Assembly (NCBI GenBank): GCA_044507695.1
Contig: JBIQJD010000001.1
Coordinates: forward strand, 277,820-341,819
Direction: 5' to 3'
DNA: 64,000 bases
Source: JBIQJD01 sp044507695
GTDB lineage: Bacteria; Bacteroidota; Ignavibacteria; Ignavibacteriales; Ignavibacteriaceae
This document shows positions 47,872 through 57,708 of this stretch, one piece after another. The first letter of the stretch is position 1. The number at the start of each line of letters is the position of its first letter. The position numbers and the translations under genes were made by a program. The notes beneath the pieces were generated by a model that searched no databases, was not told the DNA's origin, and saw only the letters and a program-made list of their open reading frames with translations.

Positions 47872-48645
47872 ATGGCTATAATTCATCCAACTTCCGTTGT
47901 AAGCAGTAAAGCAGAAATTGCAGATGATGTTGAGATCGGACCATTCTGTTATGTTGAAGATGATGTAGTAATTGGAAACGGTACAAAACTTTATAATCAT
48001 GTTTCTATTTACAACGGTGCCCGCATTGGAAAAAATAACAGGATTTTTCCGGGCGCTGGAGTTTCTGCAATTCCGCAGGATTTGAAATTCAGCGGAGAGT
48101 ATACAGAAGTTGAAATTGGAGATAATAACACGATAAGAGAATGTGTAACAATTCACCGGGCTACAATTCATGCAGGAAAAACAGTTGTTGGTAACAACTG
48201 CCTGCTGATGGCTTATTCTCATGTTGCACATGATTGTTCACTCGGTGATAATTGCATCATTGCCAATTCTGTTGCGCTTGCCGGGCATGTTCACCTGGAG
48301 GATTTTGCAATCCTCGGCGGTTTAACTGGTGTTCATCAGTTTGTTAAAATTGGCAGACATTGCATGATAGGTGCACATTCTATGGTTGTTAAAGATGTTC
48401 CGCCTTATAGTTTGTATTCAGGCAATCCGCTTGAGTTTGAGGGATTGAATGTGAAAGGATTAAGAAGAAGAGATTTTTCAGATGATGCAATTAACTCATT
48501 AAAGTCTGCGTACAATTTTATTTTTAAATCAGGTTTGAATGTCTCACAAGCGGTTGAAAAAATTAAAACAGAACTTCAGCAGACGCCGGAAATAATTAAT
48601 TTAATTAATTTTATTGCAGCAAGTTCAAGAGGAATTTCAAAATAA
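47872..48645 (+). CDS. lpxA: Acyl-ACP:UDP-N-acetylglucosamine O-acyltransferase
   Basis: About 257 residues, a left-handed beta-helix of hexapeptide repeats, then a helical C-terminus. The motif YSHVAHDCSLGDNCIIAN includes the catalytic His, and GVHQFVKIGRHCMIGAHS follows as in LpxA. It performs the first step of lipid A synthesis. ATG at 47872 is used; a TTG four codons upstream is less likely. The other lpx genes are not in the window. Confidence 0.94.
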   Translation: MAIIHPTSVVSSKAEIADDVEIGPFCYVEDDVVIGNGTKLYNHVSIYNGARIGKNNRIFPGAGVSAIPQDLKFSGEYTEVEIGDNNTIRECVTIHRATIHAGKTVVGNNCLLMAYSHVAHDCSLGDNCIIANSVALAGHVHLEDFAILGGLTGVHQFVKIGRHCMIGAHSMVVKDVPPYSLYSGNPLEFEGLNVKGLRRRDFSDDAINSLKSAYNFIFKSGLNVSQAVEKIKTELQQTPEIINLINFIAASSRGISK

Positions 48646-48711
48646 AGTTTGTTCTTCATTTTATTTTTATTTCTTTTCGTTGTTTTTTAGAAAATTCAAT
48701 ACGAGGAAAAA

Positions 48712-49503
48712 ATGGAGCTGGGTTTAAAAGGAAAAACTGCTTTGGTTACCGCATCTAGCAAGGGAATTGGCAGAGCAATTGCTGAAGCATTTGCATCAGA
48801 GGGTGTGCAGGTTGCAATCTGTTCAAGAACAAAATCTGATTTGCTTAATACTGCTTCAGAAATTAATAAGAAATACGGCTTTGAGCCATTCTGGTGCATC
48901 TGTGATATAAGTAAGCAAAAAGATATTGAAACAACTGTAGATGAAGTTAAAAAACAATTTGGGAGAATTGATATTCTTGTGAACAACTGCGGCGGTCCGG
49001 CTGCAGGATTGTTCCGTGAACTTGAAGATAAAAGCTGGCAGAGCGCGTTTGAACAGGTTTTGTTGAGTGTTGTAAGATTTTGTAATCTTGTTGTTCCTGA
49101 TATGATTTATCATGAATGGGGAAGAGTAATAAATATTACATCAATTTCTGTTAAACAGCCGCTTGAAAACCTGATGCTGTCAAATTCTCTTCGCAGCGGA
49201 GTTGTTGGATTTGCCAAATCACTTTCTAATGAAGTTGCAAGGTTTAACGTAACTGTGAACAATGTTGCTCCGGGTTATACTCTTACCAACAGACTTTATG
49301 ATCTTGCGGTTCATAAAGCTAAAAGCACAGGGCAATCTCATGAAGAAATTTTAGCCGATATGGCAAAACAAATTCCCATTAACAGACTTGCAAAGCCGGA
49401 AGAAATTGCTTCAGGAGTTTTGTTTCTTGCATCAAAACAAGCAAGCTATATTACAGGAAATACTATTCAAATTGATGGCGGATATATTAAAGGTCTTCTT
49501 TAA
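48712..49503 (+). CDS. SDR-family oxidoreductase lacking the YxxxK pair
   Basis: 263 residues with the Rossmann motif TASSKGIGRA (TGxxxGIG variant) and NNCGGP. The catalytic Ser lies near 144-146, but where Tyr and Lys are expected the sequence is S157-N-S-L-R161 followed by SGVVGFAKSL. The normal Tyr and Lys are therefore replaced by Ser and Arg. This LSNSLR variant occurs in a subfamily of FabG-like proteins, so the gene is not broken, but its chemistry may differ. It lies between lpxA and an FAD dehydrogenase. Confidence 0.85.
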   Translation: MELGLKGKTALVTASSKGIGRAIAEAFASEGVQVAICSRTKSDLLNTASEINKKYGFEPFWCICDISKQKDIETTVDEVKKQFGRIDILVNNCGGPAAGLFRELEDKSWQSAFEQVLLSVVRFCNLVVPDMIYHEWGRVINITSISVKQPLENLMLSNSLRSGVVGFAKSLSNEVARFNVTVNNVAPGYTLTNRLYDLAVHKAKSTGQSHEEILADMAKQIPINRLAKPEEIASGVLFLASKQASYITGNTIQIDGGYIKGLL

Positions 49504-49561
49504 TCTTAAAAGAAAAAGATTTTGATTCCCAATTGTATAAGCTGCCTGGTTATAAAAACGA

Positions 49562-51118
49562 ATGATTAAACAAATTGAACTCGTTATTCCGCCTGAATTC
49601 ATTAATGATAAAAATTATCTGTACGAACAAGCCGCAATAAAAACAGGAAAAAATCCCGCAGAAATAAAATCTGTAGTGCCTGTACGAAGATCAATTGATG
49701 CACGAAGCTCAACTCCAGTTTATCGTGTATTATCAAATATTTTTATAAATGAACTACCGCCTGAAATTTCAACAGAAATAAATTGCAAGCATGTAAAAGG
49801 AAATAAAAAAGTAATTATTATCGGCTGCGGTCCGGGAGGAATGTTTGCCGCACTTCATTTAATTGAACTTGGAATAAAGCCTGTAATTTTTGAACGGGGA
49901 AAAGATGTTCAGTCAAGACGAAGAGATTTAAGAGCTATACAGCAGTTTCATACTGTTAATCCTGATTCAAATTATTGTTTTGGTGAAGGTGGAGCCGGAA
50001 CTTACAGTGATGGCAAACTTTATACGCGTTCAACCAAAAGAGGTGATGTAAAAAAAATGCTGAACATATTAGTTCAGCATGGTGCACACGAAGATATTTT
50101 GATTGATGCTCATCCGCATATCGGTTCAAATAAGCTTCCGCAGGTGGTGAAGAAAATCCGCGAGACAATTTTAAACTGCGGCGGTGAGATTCATTTTAAC
50201 TCTCATGTTACAGATTTAATTATTGAAAAAAATATTATTAAAGGAGTAGTTGTAAACGAGTCCGAAGATTTTACTGCTGATGCAGTTATACTTGCGGCAG
50301 GTCATTCTTCCCGCGATATATTTTTTCTCCTTCATAAAAAAAATATAAAGATTGAACCAAAACCTATTGCAATGGGAGTGAGGATTGAGCATCCTCAATC
50401 TTTAATAAACGAAATTCAGTATCATACAAAAGGAAAAAATATTAATCTTCCTGCAGCAAGTTATTCTGCTGCATGTGAAGTTGGGGAAAGGGGAGTTTAC
50501 ACTTTCTGCATGTGTCCGGGTGGAATAATTGTTCCGGCCGCAACTGCTCAGGAAGAAATAGTAGTTAACGGCATGTCTCTTTCAAAAAGAGATTCTCCTT
50601 TTGCAAATTCAGGATTTGTTGTTTCTGTTTCAGGGAATGATTGGAAAAAATATGAAAATGAATTTCCATTCGGCGGATTAAAACTCCAAATGGAATTAGA
50701 AAGATTATCCTTTCAGCTTGCAAATAAAAGCCAAAGTGCACCTGCACAGCGTGTTACAGATTTTGTAAATAAAAAAATTTCACAATCACTTCCCGCAGCA
50801 TCATATATTCCCGGATTAACATCTGCACCTTTGCATGAAGCTTTGCCTGAGTTTATAAGAGATTCACTTCAAAAAGCATTGCTTATTATTGATAAAAAGA
50901 TGAAAGGATATTTTACTGAAGAAGCACAGATTCTTGCAGCAGAAAGCCGTACAAGTTCGCCAATCAGAATTCCACGGGATAAGGAAACACTAATGCATGT
51001 TTCAGTTGAGGGATTATTTCCATGCGGAGAAGGTGCTGGTTATGCTGGTGGAATTATTTCTGCCGCAATTGATGGTGAGAATTGTGCAGCCGCTGCAGTT
51101 AAATATATCCTGAAATAA
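49562..51118 (+). CDS. FAD-dependent dehydrogenase, COG2509-like
   Basis: 518 residues. An N-terminal beta-alpha domain of about 80 residues precedes the FAD motif VIIIGCGPGGMFAALHLIE. NYCFGEGGAGTYSDGKLYTR and, at the C-terminus, GEGAGYAGGIISAAIDGENC complete the fold of the uncharacterised FAD-dependent dehydrogenase group COG2509. No substrate is known. No signal peptide is visible. Near the N-terminus, PVRRSIDARS is shared by this family. Confidence 0.83.
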   Translation: MIKQIELVIPPEFINDKNYLYEQAAIKTGKNPAEIKSVVPVRRSIDARSSTPVYRVLSNIFINELPPEISTEINCKHVKGNKKVIIIGCGPGGMFAALHLIELGIKPVIFERGKDVQSRRRDLRAIQQFHTVNPDSNYCFGEGGAGTYSDGKLYTRSTKRGDVKKMLNILVQHGAHEDILIDAHPHIGSNKLPQVVKKIRETILNCGGEIHFNSHVTDLIIEKNIIKGVVVNESEDFTADAVILAAGHSSRDIFFLLHKKNIKIEPKPIAMGVRIEHPQSLINEIQYHTKGKNINLPAASYSAACEVGERGVYTFCMCPGGIIVPAATAQEEIVVNGMSLSKRDSPFANSGFVVSVSGNDWKKYENEFPFGGLKLQMELERLSFQLANKSQSAPAQRVTDFVNKKISQSLPAASYIPGLTSAPLHEALPEFIRDSLQKALLIIDKKMKGYFTEEAQILAAESRTSSPIRIPRDKETLMHVSVEGLFPCGEGAGYAGGIISAAIDGENCAAAAVKYILK

Positions 51119-51195
51119 TTATTGAGTGAAGGATGAAGTGGTTAAACGTTAATACCAGATAAAATGATAATCGAAGTTACCAAAAGTTTGTGAAA

Positions 51196-52641
51196 CTATT
51201 TTATCAATGCAAGTTTTATACTTTTTTGTATTTTTTTGCCAGAGACAAGTGATTCTGCTGTTAATTTTGCATAATAAATACCGGATGAATTTTCCGCTCC
51301 ATTCCAGGTAATATTATATTTTCCTGCTGATTGAACCGCATCCAGAATTTTTTCAATTATACTGCCGGTAAGATTTATTATTTCGATTTTTATCTTACTT
51401 TTTTCAGGAAGAATATACTGCAATGTTGTTTCCGGGTTGAAAGGATTAGGATAATTAGGAAGAAGCTGATAATCATTTAAATTAATATCATCTTCAACTT
51501 CTGAAACGGTTGATTTAAAACGATATATCTTACCATCAAAAGAGCAAAGATAAAGCTCATTGTTTTCATCAACTCCAAATGATGAAATTCCGGCTTGCGC
51601 AGTTGCAAGCTGCTCAACAATCGGTAAATCCGGATTTATACCGTAGTATCCCAACGACCAGATTCTTCTTGAAATATAATCAGCAAAAATATATCTGCCT
51701 TTTAATTCAGGTACAGCAGTTCCTTCATAAACATAACCCCCGGTAATTGAGCCGCCGCCTTGTGAATTATGAGCGTACTCATGAATAGGTAAAATCAATC
51801 CAGAAGTATCACAATTACTTGAAGGATTGTAACAGTGAGTTCCTTCCATTATCCGCCATCCATAATTACCGCCGATTGTAATTGTATCAATTTCTTCCCA
51901 ATCTCCCTGCCCAACATCCCCGCACCACAATTTACCGGTGCTGTCAAAACTAAATCTCCATGGATTACGCAAACCATAAGCAAAAATTTCAGGCAGTGCT
52001 GATGAATCGTTAATGAAAGGATTATCAGGCGGGATTCCATAATTTATATTTCCGGATGTTGTATCTACATTAATCCTTAGAATTTTTCCGAGGAACGATT
52101 GAAGATTCTGTGCATTGTTCTGTGGATCACCAAATGAACCGCCATCACCAAGTGCAATATACAAGCAGCCGTCAGGTCCAAACGCAATTTGTCCGCCGTT
52201 ATGATTTGAATATGGCTGATTGATCGTCATTAAAATTACTTCGCTGTTTTTATCCGCTGAATCAGGATTATCAGTAACTTTGTATCTTGCAACAATTGTT
52301 TGTCTCGGATTATTTTTTGTATAGTTAACATAAAAATATCCGTTCTCAGTATACTGCGGATGGAAAGCCAAACCAAGTAATCCCATTTCACCACCATCAG
52401 TAACTTTATCAGTAATATCAAGAAAAACTTTTGAAGCAGATATTGATGAATTATTTTTGAACACTATTATTCTGCCTGCCTGCTCAACCACAAAAATACG
52501 GTTTGTAGCATCCCCTGAATTTTGAAGATCAACTGGATTAGTAAATCTTAATGAAGGAAAAGCTTCTTCAAGTTCAAACTGGCTGAATGATATACCATTC
52601 CACACAATAAATAAAAAAATTATCTGTAAATACTTACACAT
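51196..52641 (-). CDS. Secreted PQQ-type sugar dehydrogenase with T9SS sorting domain
   Basis: 481 residues. Signal peptide 1-20 (ends ISFSQ). The six-bladed glucose/sorbosone dehydrogenase propeller includes GEMGLLGLAFHPQYTENG, YSNHNGGQIAFGPDGCLYIA and YGLRNPWRFSFD. Such enzymes use PQQ to oxidise sugars outside the cytoplasm. NYPNPFNPETTL near residue 400 begins a type A T9SS sorting domain that ends in KSIKLALIK. It overlaps the amylase-like gene by 8 bases and is probably translated with it. Confidence 0.9.
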   Translation of the reverse strand: MCKYLQIIFLFIVWNGISFSQFELEEAFPSLRFTNPVDLQNSGDATNRIFVVEQAGRIIVFKNNSSISASKVFLDITDKVTDGGEMGLLGLAFHPQYTENGYFYVNYTKNNPRQTIVARYKVTDNPDSADKNSEVILMTINQPYSNHNGGQIAFGPDGCLYIALGDGGSFGDPQNNAQNLQSFLGKILRINVDTTSGNINYGIPPDNPFINDSSALPEIFAYGLRNPWRFSFDSTGKLWCGDVGQGDWEEIDTITIGGNYGWRIMEGTHCYNPSSNCDTSGLILPIHEYAHNSQGGGSITGGYVYEGTAVPELKGRYIFADYISRRIWSLGYYGINPDLPIVEQLATAQAGISSFGVDENNELYLCSFDGKIYRFKSTVSEVEDDINLNDYQLLPNYPNPFNPETTLQYILPEKSKIKIEIINLTGSIIEKILDAVQSAGKYNITWNGAENSSGIYYAKLTAESLVSGKKIQKSIKLALIK

Positions 52642-55600
52642 TTTTCTTCCTGGCAGAACGCACCACAGTTTTACGTGATGAATCTGATTTGCTGGATTTC
52701 TTAGCAGCAGCGAGTTTTTTTAATTCTTCAACCTGGTATTTTGAATCTGCAGATAATGATTTTAGTCTCTCAAAAAACTCAACATCTTTTGTTAGTTGAG
52801 TTGCAAATGCTGAAATATTTTTTTTCAATTTATCTGATTCTTTTAACTCAACTGCCTGTTTTGCTGTTCTTTTTCTTTTCTGTTCAATCGAATCCTTCAA
52901 TACGAGATACCTGATAGCATCTTCAATAATTTCAAGGCTGCAAATCCAATCTATTAAATTTTCAAAATTTTCTTTGTGATAGTAGATTATGCCGTTGTGT
53001 TCATTAACGCGGAGGTAATTATCGTTTTCATTTAATTTAAATATAATGTTCGTTAGAAATTCAGCACGTAAAATTTTCTTTGGTTTGGGTGATGCTGATT
53101 TCTTTGTTTTGATTGATTCATCTGGGAATTCGGATTTTAAATTCACTCTTTCTGAATTATAAAGTTCATCATCAGCAGTTAATATTTTTAACAAGTTAAT
53201 CTCTTCTTTGATATTATGTTCTTTGTGGCCGAACCCCTTAAGATTTTCAAAAAGAATATTTTCAAGATGAAGATGATCTACCATATTTAGATTTTTTTGA
53301 TCATCGGATGTATTCATTACCGAAAAAGTATTTTTAAGCACCAATAGCGGAAAGAAAAGTTCACGTTTTTCTTTTCCATTGTTAAAGGTTCCAATTTTTG
53401 ATTCGGCATTAGTGTACCATTTAGATTTTCTTTTTCTCAAACTCTGTTTACGCATAAGAGAAGAAAATTCTCTAATTGCATTCATTTCATCCTTAATTTT
53501 ACTTATGGCAATTTCTTTATTAACCGGAACAGGAATAACAGAATTTATCTCATCTATGAAATCTTCAGCGGAATTAATTATTTCTTCAAATGATTTCTGA
53601 TCAGTCTCATTACCGGAAGCAGGGAAGCAGTATGATTCAAATTTTTTAAAATGATCAATTGATAACAGATTTCTCAAAGATTGATGAACCATATTAAATT
53701 GTAGTTCTTCTTTCAACCTTTCTATTGATTTTACTCCGCGGCCGTATAGACTTTGAGATATCTGTCTGTAGACTCCGGTTGTATCAAATATTTCTCTAAA
53801 CTCCATAAAAATTTTATATTCATAACCTTGCAGGGGAACATAAAAACCAAAATCATGAATATCTTTGCCGCTTGAAATGTACTCCAGTTTTGTGCGGTGA
53901 TCTTTATAAATATAGAAGAATAGGTTATCATTCCTTATCCCGAGAGCATCTGCAATTTTTTTAGTAATTAAATTACCTGATTGGTAAGTTTTCTGTACTG
54001 AATAATTAATTGTTCCTGCACATTCCTCATAAGAATTATTATAAATAACTAAAGCTTTTTCATCTCCAGTTTTGTTGCTGTAAGCAAAAACATTTTCATT
54101 AACGTTACCGTTGTTATCAATAAAATCATACATTTCAAAATTCTTTACCTGGCTGAATAAATATCTTTTTGCAGCGAGCGGAAAAATTTCAGCCTCATGC
54201 CTGTGAACAAGATTCTCATCAATGAATTCATCATAATAAGCACGTTTATATTCCATTCCATACTTTTCAGAAAATCCTTCGATTTGGCCGTGGGCAAACA
54301 TTGGTAATCCGGGCATAGTAATCATCAGAACACAAACGCCAAAATATTTATCACCTTTTCCAAATTGATTAACTGCTGTTTCTTCATCGGGATTGCTCAT
54401 AAAATTTACATACCGTTTCAGGATTTCAGGATTAAATTCAAGAGTGTTTTTTACAAGCTCTCTATACTTTGCATTTTCTTCCTTCATCATCATATGCATG
54501 AATGCGCTGTTATAAACTCTGTGCATGCCAAGAGTGCGCACAAAATAACTTTCCATAAGCCAGAATGCTTCAGCAAGCAGTAATGTTTGAGGCATTTCAG
54601 AATTGATCCTATCAACTACTTCTCTCCAGAATTCAACAGGCATCGCATCATCAAATGCAGAACGTGTCATTGCATAATCTGATCTTGAAGGAACAGCGCC
54701 TCCGGTTCCGGGCTGCGGAAACCATAAACGCTGATAATGTTTTTTTGCAAGTGTCATCGCTGCATCAAATCGTATGATTGGTGTTTTGCGTGCAACATGC
54801 AATATAGTTTGGATGAGAGATTCACGTACTTCCGGTTTTAACAAATTTAATTGAGCAGTATCATTCCACGGCATGTGAGTTCCATCGTTGCCGTGATAAA
54901 TATATTTTATATCTCCTGTATATGCATCTCTCCGCTGAAATACAACAGCGGCATCGGTGTGGTTGTAATATTTATCTTCAATCCGGATTTCAACCCTTGG
55001 ATCATCAGATAAATTCGGTCCGTTAAAAGTATATCCCGGATAAGGCGGAACATCCGTCTGAATAAAATAATCAGGTTTTTCAACAACCCATTTTGAATAA
55101 ATGCCTGTGTGGTTAGGTACCATATCACTTGATAATCTTATTCCTCTTTGCCAGCATCTTTCTTTAAGATTTTGAAAAGCTTCCTCACCTCCAATTTCAT
55201 TTGCCACCACATAATCATACAATGAATAAGCGGATGAAACAGCATCAGGATTGCCAGTGTAGTGTTTTATTTTTTTTGATGCGCTGCTTCTTTCCCAAAT
55301 TCCAATCAGCCAGAGTGCGGTAAAATTCCATCGTGCAAGATTATCAAGCTCTTCATCGGGAATATCGAAAAGAGTTTTTATCTCACGTTGATATTTTTTA
55401 GAAAGCTGATCGAGCCAGACAAATGTATTCTTAGCAATCATCACAACTTTTGGCATCCAGTCAATATCTTCGGTGAACTGCTCTGTTTCTGCATAATAAA
55501 ACTGAGATTCTTCCGGAGTTAATTGCTCACCGGCAGCAATTTTAGCTTTTATTGATTCAAAAAATTCAGCATCAAACTTATAAACAGGAACCGGCGGTGT

Positions 55601-56416
55601 TGATTTTTCACCTCCGCCGTGATGAATAAATAATTTATAATCTTCATGAAGAAGATCTTTGCTGCTCAAAAGTCTATCATAAAATTTTATATAAATGAAC
55701 ACGCCCCATTTTTCCCGCAGATAATCAAGTTGTGCTTCAAGATTATATGGATTATTCTTAATGGGTTCTCTGAGGAATTGTGTTAACGGCAGATTATCCG
55801 GGCCAAATGGTTTTTCTGTAATAAAGAATTTTTCCGCTGCATCAATAAGATTTAAGTACGCAGTAGTATCAATCAAAGGTTTGTCAGAATATAATTCTTC
55901 AAGTGAAACTGAAGCAGGGTTATTATTTTCCAGATGAAGGATAATCAATTCTTCAAGAATAATTTCTGTATTTGGTTTGTTTCCGGTGTTCCCGTTTAAA
56001 TATTCTTCAGGAGTAATAATGCCGCGGAAAACATCTCCTGGAGGAAATTGATTAATGTATCCGATCAGAATTTTTTGAAGATCATTTTCACCGATAGAAT
56101 TTTTTATATTATTTACAGCACGGGAGAAAACATTAGGATTTTCATTTTCTTCATAATGTCTCATCATGTAATGATAGATTTCATGCAAAATGCCGAGTGC
56201 ATTTATTTGTCCCGCTGTAACCTGCTGCATATCCTGCTCATCTTTTCTTATTGAATTTATCTTTTCAGCAAGTATGCGTGCCTGGTAAAAATTTGCAACA
56301 ATCAAATCACCATTAATTGAAAAAAGAGATTCCTCAAATCCATATTTTTCTCTGGTAATTTTTGAAACATGAAAATCATATTTAATTCCGGATCGGTTAG
56401 GCCGGGTAATGAGCAT
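52634..56416 (-). CDS. 1260-residue alpha-amylase (GH13-like) protein with extra N- and C-terminal domains
   Basis: Residues 1-300 match no glycosidase domain I know and hold an H78-E-I-Y-H82 motif. The GH13-like barrel runs about 340-760: DMVPNH (D431, H436), RFDAAM with the nucleophile D551, LAEAFW with acid/base E616, and NPD with D677 as third acid. The third His of region IV (usual HD) is replaced by Asn-Pro. The remaining 400 residues are helical and end in a lysine/arginine-rich tail. No signal peptide, so it acts in the cytoplasm, perhaps on glycogen or trehalose-like glucans. An AGGAG site precedes the ATG. It lies 106 bases after the amidoligase genes and may have its own promoter. 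Confidence 0.8.
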   Translation of the reverse strand: MLITRPNRSGIKYDFHVSKITREKYGFEESLFSINGDLIVANFYQARILAEKINSIRKDEQDMQQVTAGQINALGILHEIYHYMMRHYEENENPNVFSRAVNNIKNSIGENDLQKILIGYINQFPPGDVFRGIITPEEYLNGNTGNKPNTEIILEELIILHLENNNPASVSLEELYSDKPLIDTTAYLNLIDAAEKFFITEKPFGPDNLPLTQFLREPIKNNPYNLEAQLDYLREKWGVFIYIKFYDRLLSSKDLLHEDYKLFIHHGGGEKSTPPVPVYKFDAEFFESIKAKIAAGEQLTPEESQFYYAETEQFTEDIDWMPKVVMIAKNTFVWLDQLSKKYQREIKTLFDIPDEELDNLARWNFTALWLIGIWERSSASKKIKHYTGNPDAVSSAYSLYDYVVANEIGGEEAFQNLKERCWQRGIRLSSDMVPNHTGIYSKWVVEKPDYFIQTDVPPYPGYTFNGPNLSDDPRVEIRIEDKYYNHTDAAVVFQRRDAYTGDIKYIYHGNDGTHMPWNDTAQLNLLKPEVRESLIQTILHVARKTPIIRFDAAMTLAKKHYQRLWFPQPGTGGAVPSRSDYAMTRSAFDDAMPVEFWREVVDRINSEMPQTLLLAEAFWLMESYFVRTLGMHRVYNSAFMHMMMKEENAKYRELVKNTLEFNPEILKRYVNFMSNPDEETAVNQFGKGDKYFGVCVLMITMPGLPMFAHGQIEGFSEKYGMEYKRAYYDEFIDENLVHRHEAEIFPLAAKRYLFSQVKNFEMYDFIDNNGNVNENVFAYSNKTGDEKALVIYNNSYEECAGTINYSVQKTYQSGNLITKKIADALGIRNDNLFFYIYKDHRTKLEYISSGKDIHDFGFYVPLQGYEYKIFMEFREIFDTTGVYRQISQSLYGRGVKSIERLKEELQFNMVHQSLRNLLSIDHFKKFESYCFPASGNETDQKSFEEIINSAEDFIDEINSVIPVPVNKEIAISKIKDEMNAIREFSSLMRKQSLRKRKSKWYTNAESKIGTFNNGKEKRELFFPLLVLKNTFSVMNTSDDQKNLNMVDHLHLENILFENLKGFGHKEHNIKEEINLLKILTADDELYNSERVNLKSEFPDESIKTKKSASPKPKKILRAEFLTNIIFKLNENDNYLRVNEHNGIIYYHKENFENLIDWICSLEIIEDAIRYLVLKDSIEQKRKRTAKQAVELKESDKLKKNISAFATQLTKDVEFFERLKSLSADSKYQVEELKKLAAAKKSSKSDSSRKTVVRSARKKNV

Positions 56417-56522
56417 TATTTCTCCTGCAAATGAAAAAACTTGGTGTAAATAATATACAAATGCAGAAATATAACAAATCTAATGGCAAAATTTGGTGGG
56501 TTAATACAATAGTTAATTGTCA

Positions 56523-57701
56523 CTATACATTATGAAATGCAATTGACGAACCAACCCAGGTTTGGTTTTTATTGAAATTTACTCCCATCATTTTACCTTT
56601 ACTTAAACGGACGAGATTGTTTACAAGTAAAGGTTTAGCATCCCATAAAAACATCATGCGGATTTCAGCTTTGGCAAAGCCTTCCGGAGTTTTTAGTACA
56701 GGAGCGTATTCAATTTTTTTCTGTAAAATGTATGATGATTTATCCTGAACTTCATTCAGCATATCAGGAGTAACATCAACTTCAACTCCGCTGCCTGCAA
56801 ATGAATACAATGGTTTTAAAACATAATTTTGAGGATCATCCGGATAACCATTTATATCATTTAAATAAAAACAATCAGGAACATAACTTCCGTTTAAAAG
56901 AGGGAGGGAGTGCTTACTTATTTTGAAAAACCAGTTTGGATGGCCTGCCCATTCAACATCAAGTTCATCGGTTAATTTAAAATCAGTTTTTATTTCTTTC
57001 TTGAATAACTCATCAAAAATTATCCTGTTGTAAATTCTATTGATCTGAATTTCTTTATTGCCAATTTTGTAAAAAAGTTTTTTACCGGATTTTTTGATAT
57101 CAGTTAATGAAACTGTTTTTATTCCCAGCAATTTTTCTGTACATGCAAAATCAATTCTTGTTTTTTGTTTCTCTGGTTCTATCTCAAGCAATATTACATT
57201 TTCGGGATCTTTATCTGCAACAATTATTTTCTTTAAAAGATTAACATACGCTGTATCATCAATCCCGCTGAAATAACTTTTATAATTTCCCGGAACGTTA
57301 AAAAACTCCTTAGAAATTTTGCCGAGAAAATATTGATAACCATATAGTGATGGAAATCCCTGCAGTTCAATCAATTTGGGAAAATAATTACCATTCTCAT
57401 CATAGCTAACAGCAAAATCTATCTGGATAAAAAGCGGATGATCTGTTTCTCCCGGAACAAATAAATTTTGCGGAATTGCTGCTTTGGATTTTTGTTTGAA
57501 ATCTTCCGTCTGTAATTGTACAGCAATTTCATGTGCCGCATTTTGAATTTCATTTGCAAATTCAGAAGTGAGAAACAATGGTGATTCTGCAACTCTGAAA
57601 TCTGCCGGATATTGGCATATATTATTAATTGCCGATAAAAATGCGGAGTATTTTTCCTGCGTAAAATTTTTGTTGAATTGTTCTCTTAGTTCATGCTGCA
57701 T
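56523..57701 (-). CDS. ATP-grasp-like protein of the amidoligase cluster
   Basis: 392 residues. YVLKPLYSFAGSGVEVDV near 292-309 has the Lys and glycine loop of an ATP-grasp site; KAEIRMMFLWD and LVRLSKGKMMGVNFN supply likely metal and phosphate residues. FPKLIELQGFPSLYGYQ near 107-123 is a second conserved block, a place similar to that in circularly permuted ATP-grasp ligases. It probably forms a C-N bond with ATP. No signal peptide. It lies 7 bases after the M29 gene. The alternative is an unrelated phosphotransferase; assignment rests on motifs seen by eye. Confidence 0.62.
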   Translation of the reverse strand: MQHELREQFNKNFTQEKYSAFLSAINNICQYPADFRVAESPLFLTSEFANEIQNAAHEIAVQLQTEDFKQKSKAAIPQNLFVPGETDHPLFIQIDFAVSYDENGNYFPKLIELQGFPSLYGYQYFLGKISKEFFNVPGNYKSYFSGIDDTAYVNLLKKIIVADKDPENVILLEIEPEKQKTRIDFACTEKLLGIKTVSLTDIKKSGKKLFYKIGNKEIQINRIYNRIIFDELFKKEIKTDFKLTDELDVEWAGHPNWFFKISKHSLPLLNGSYVPDCFYLNDINGYPDDPQNYVLKPLYSFAGSGVEVDVTPDMLNEVQDKSSYILQKKIEYAPVLKTPEGFAKAEIRMMFLWDAKPLLVNNLVRLSKGKMMGVNFNKNQTWVGSSIAFHNV

Positions 57702-57708
57702 AATTTTT

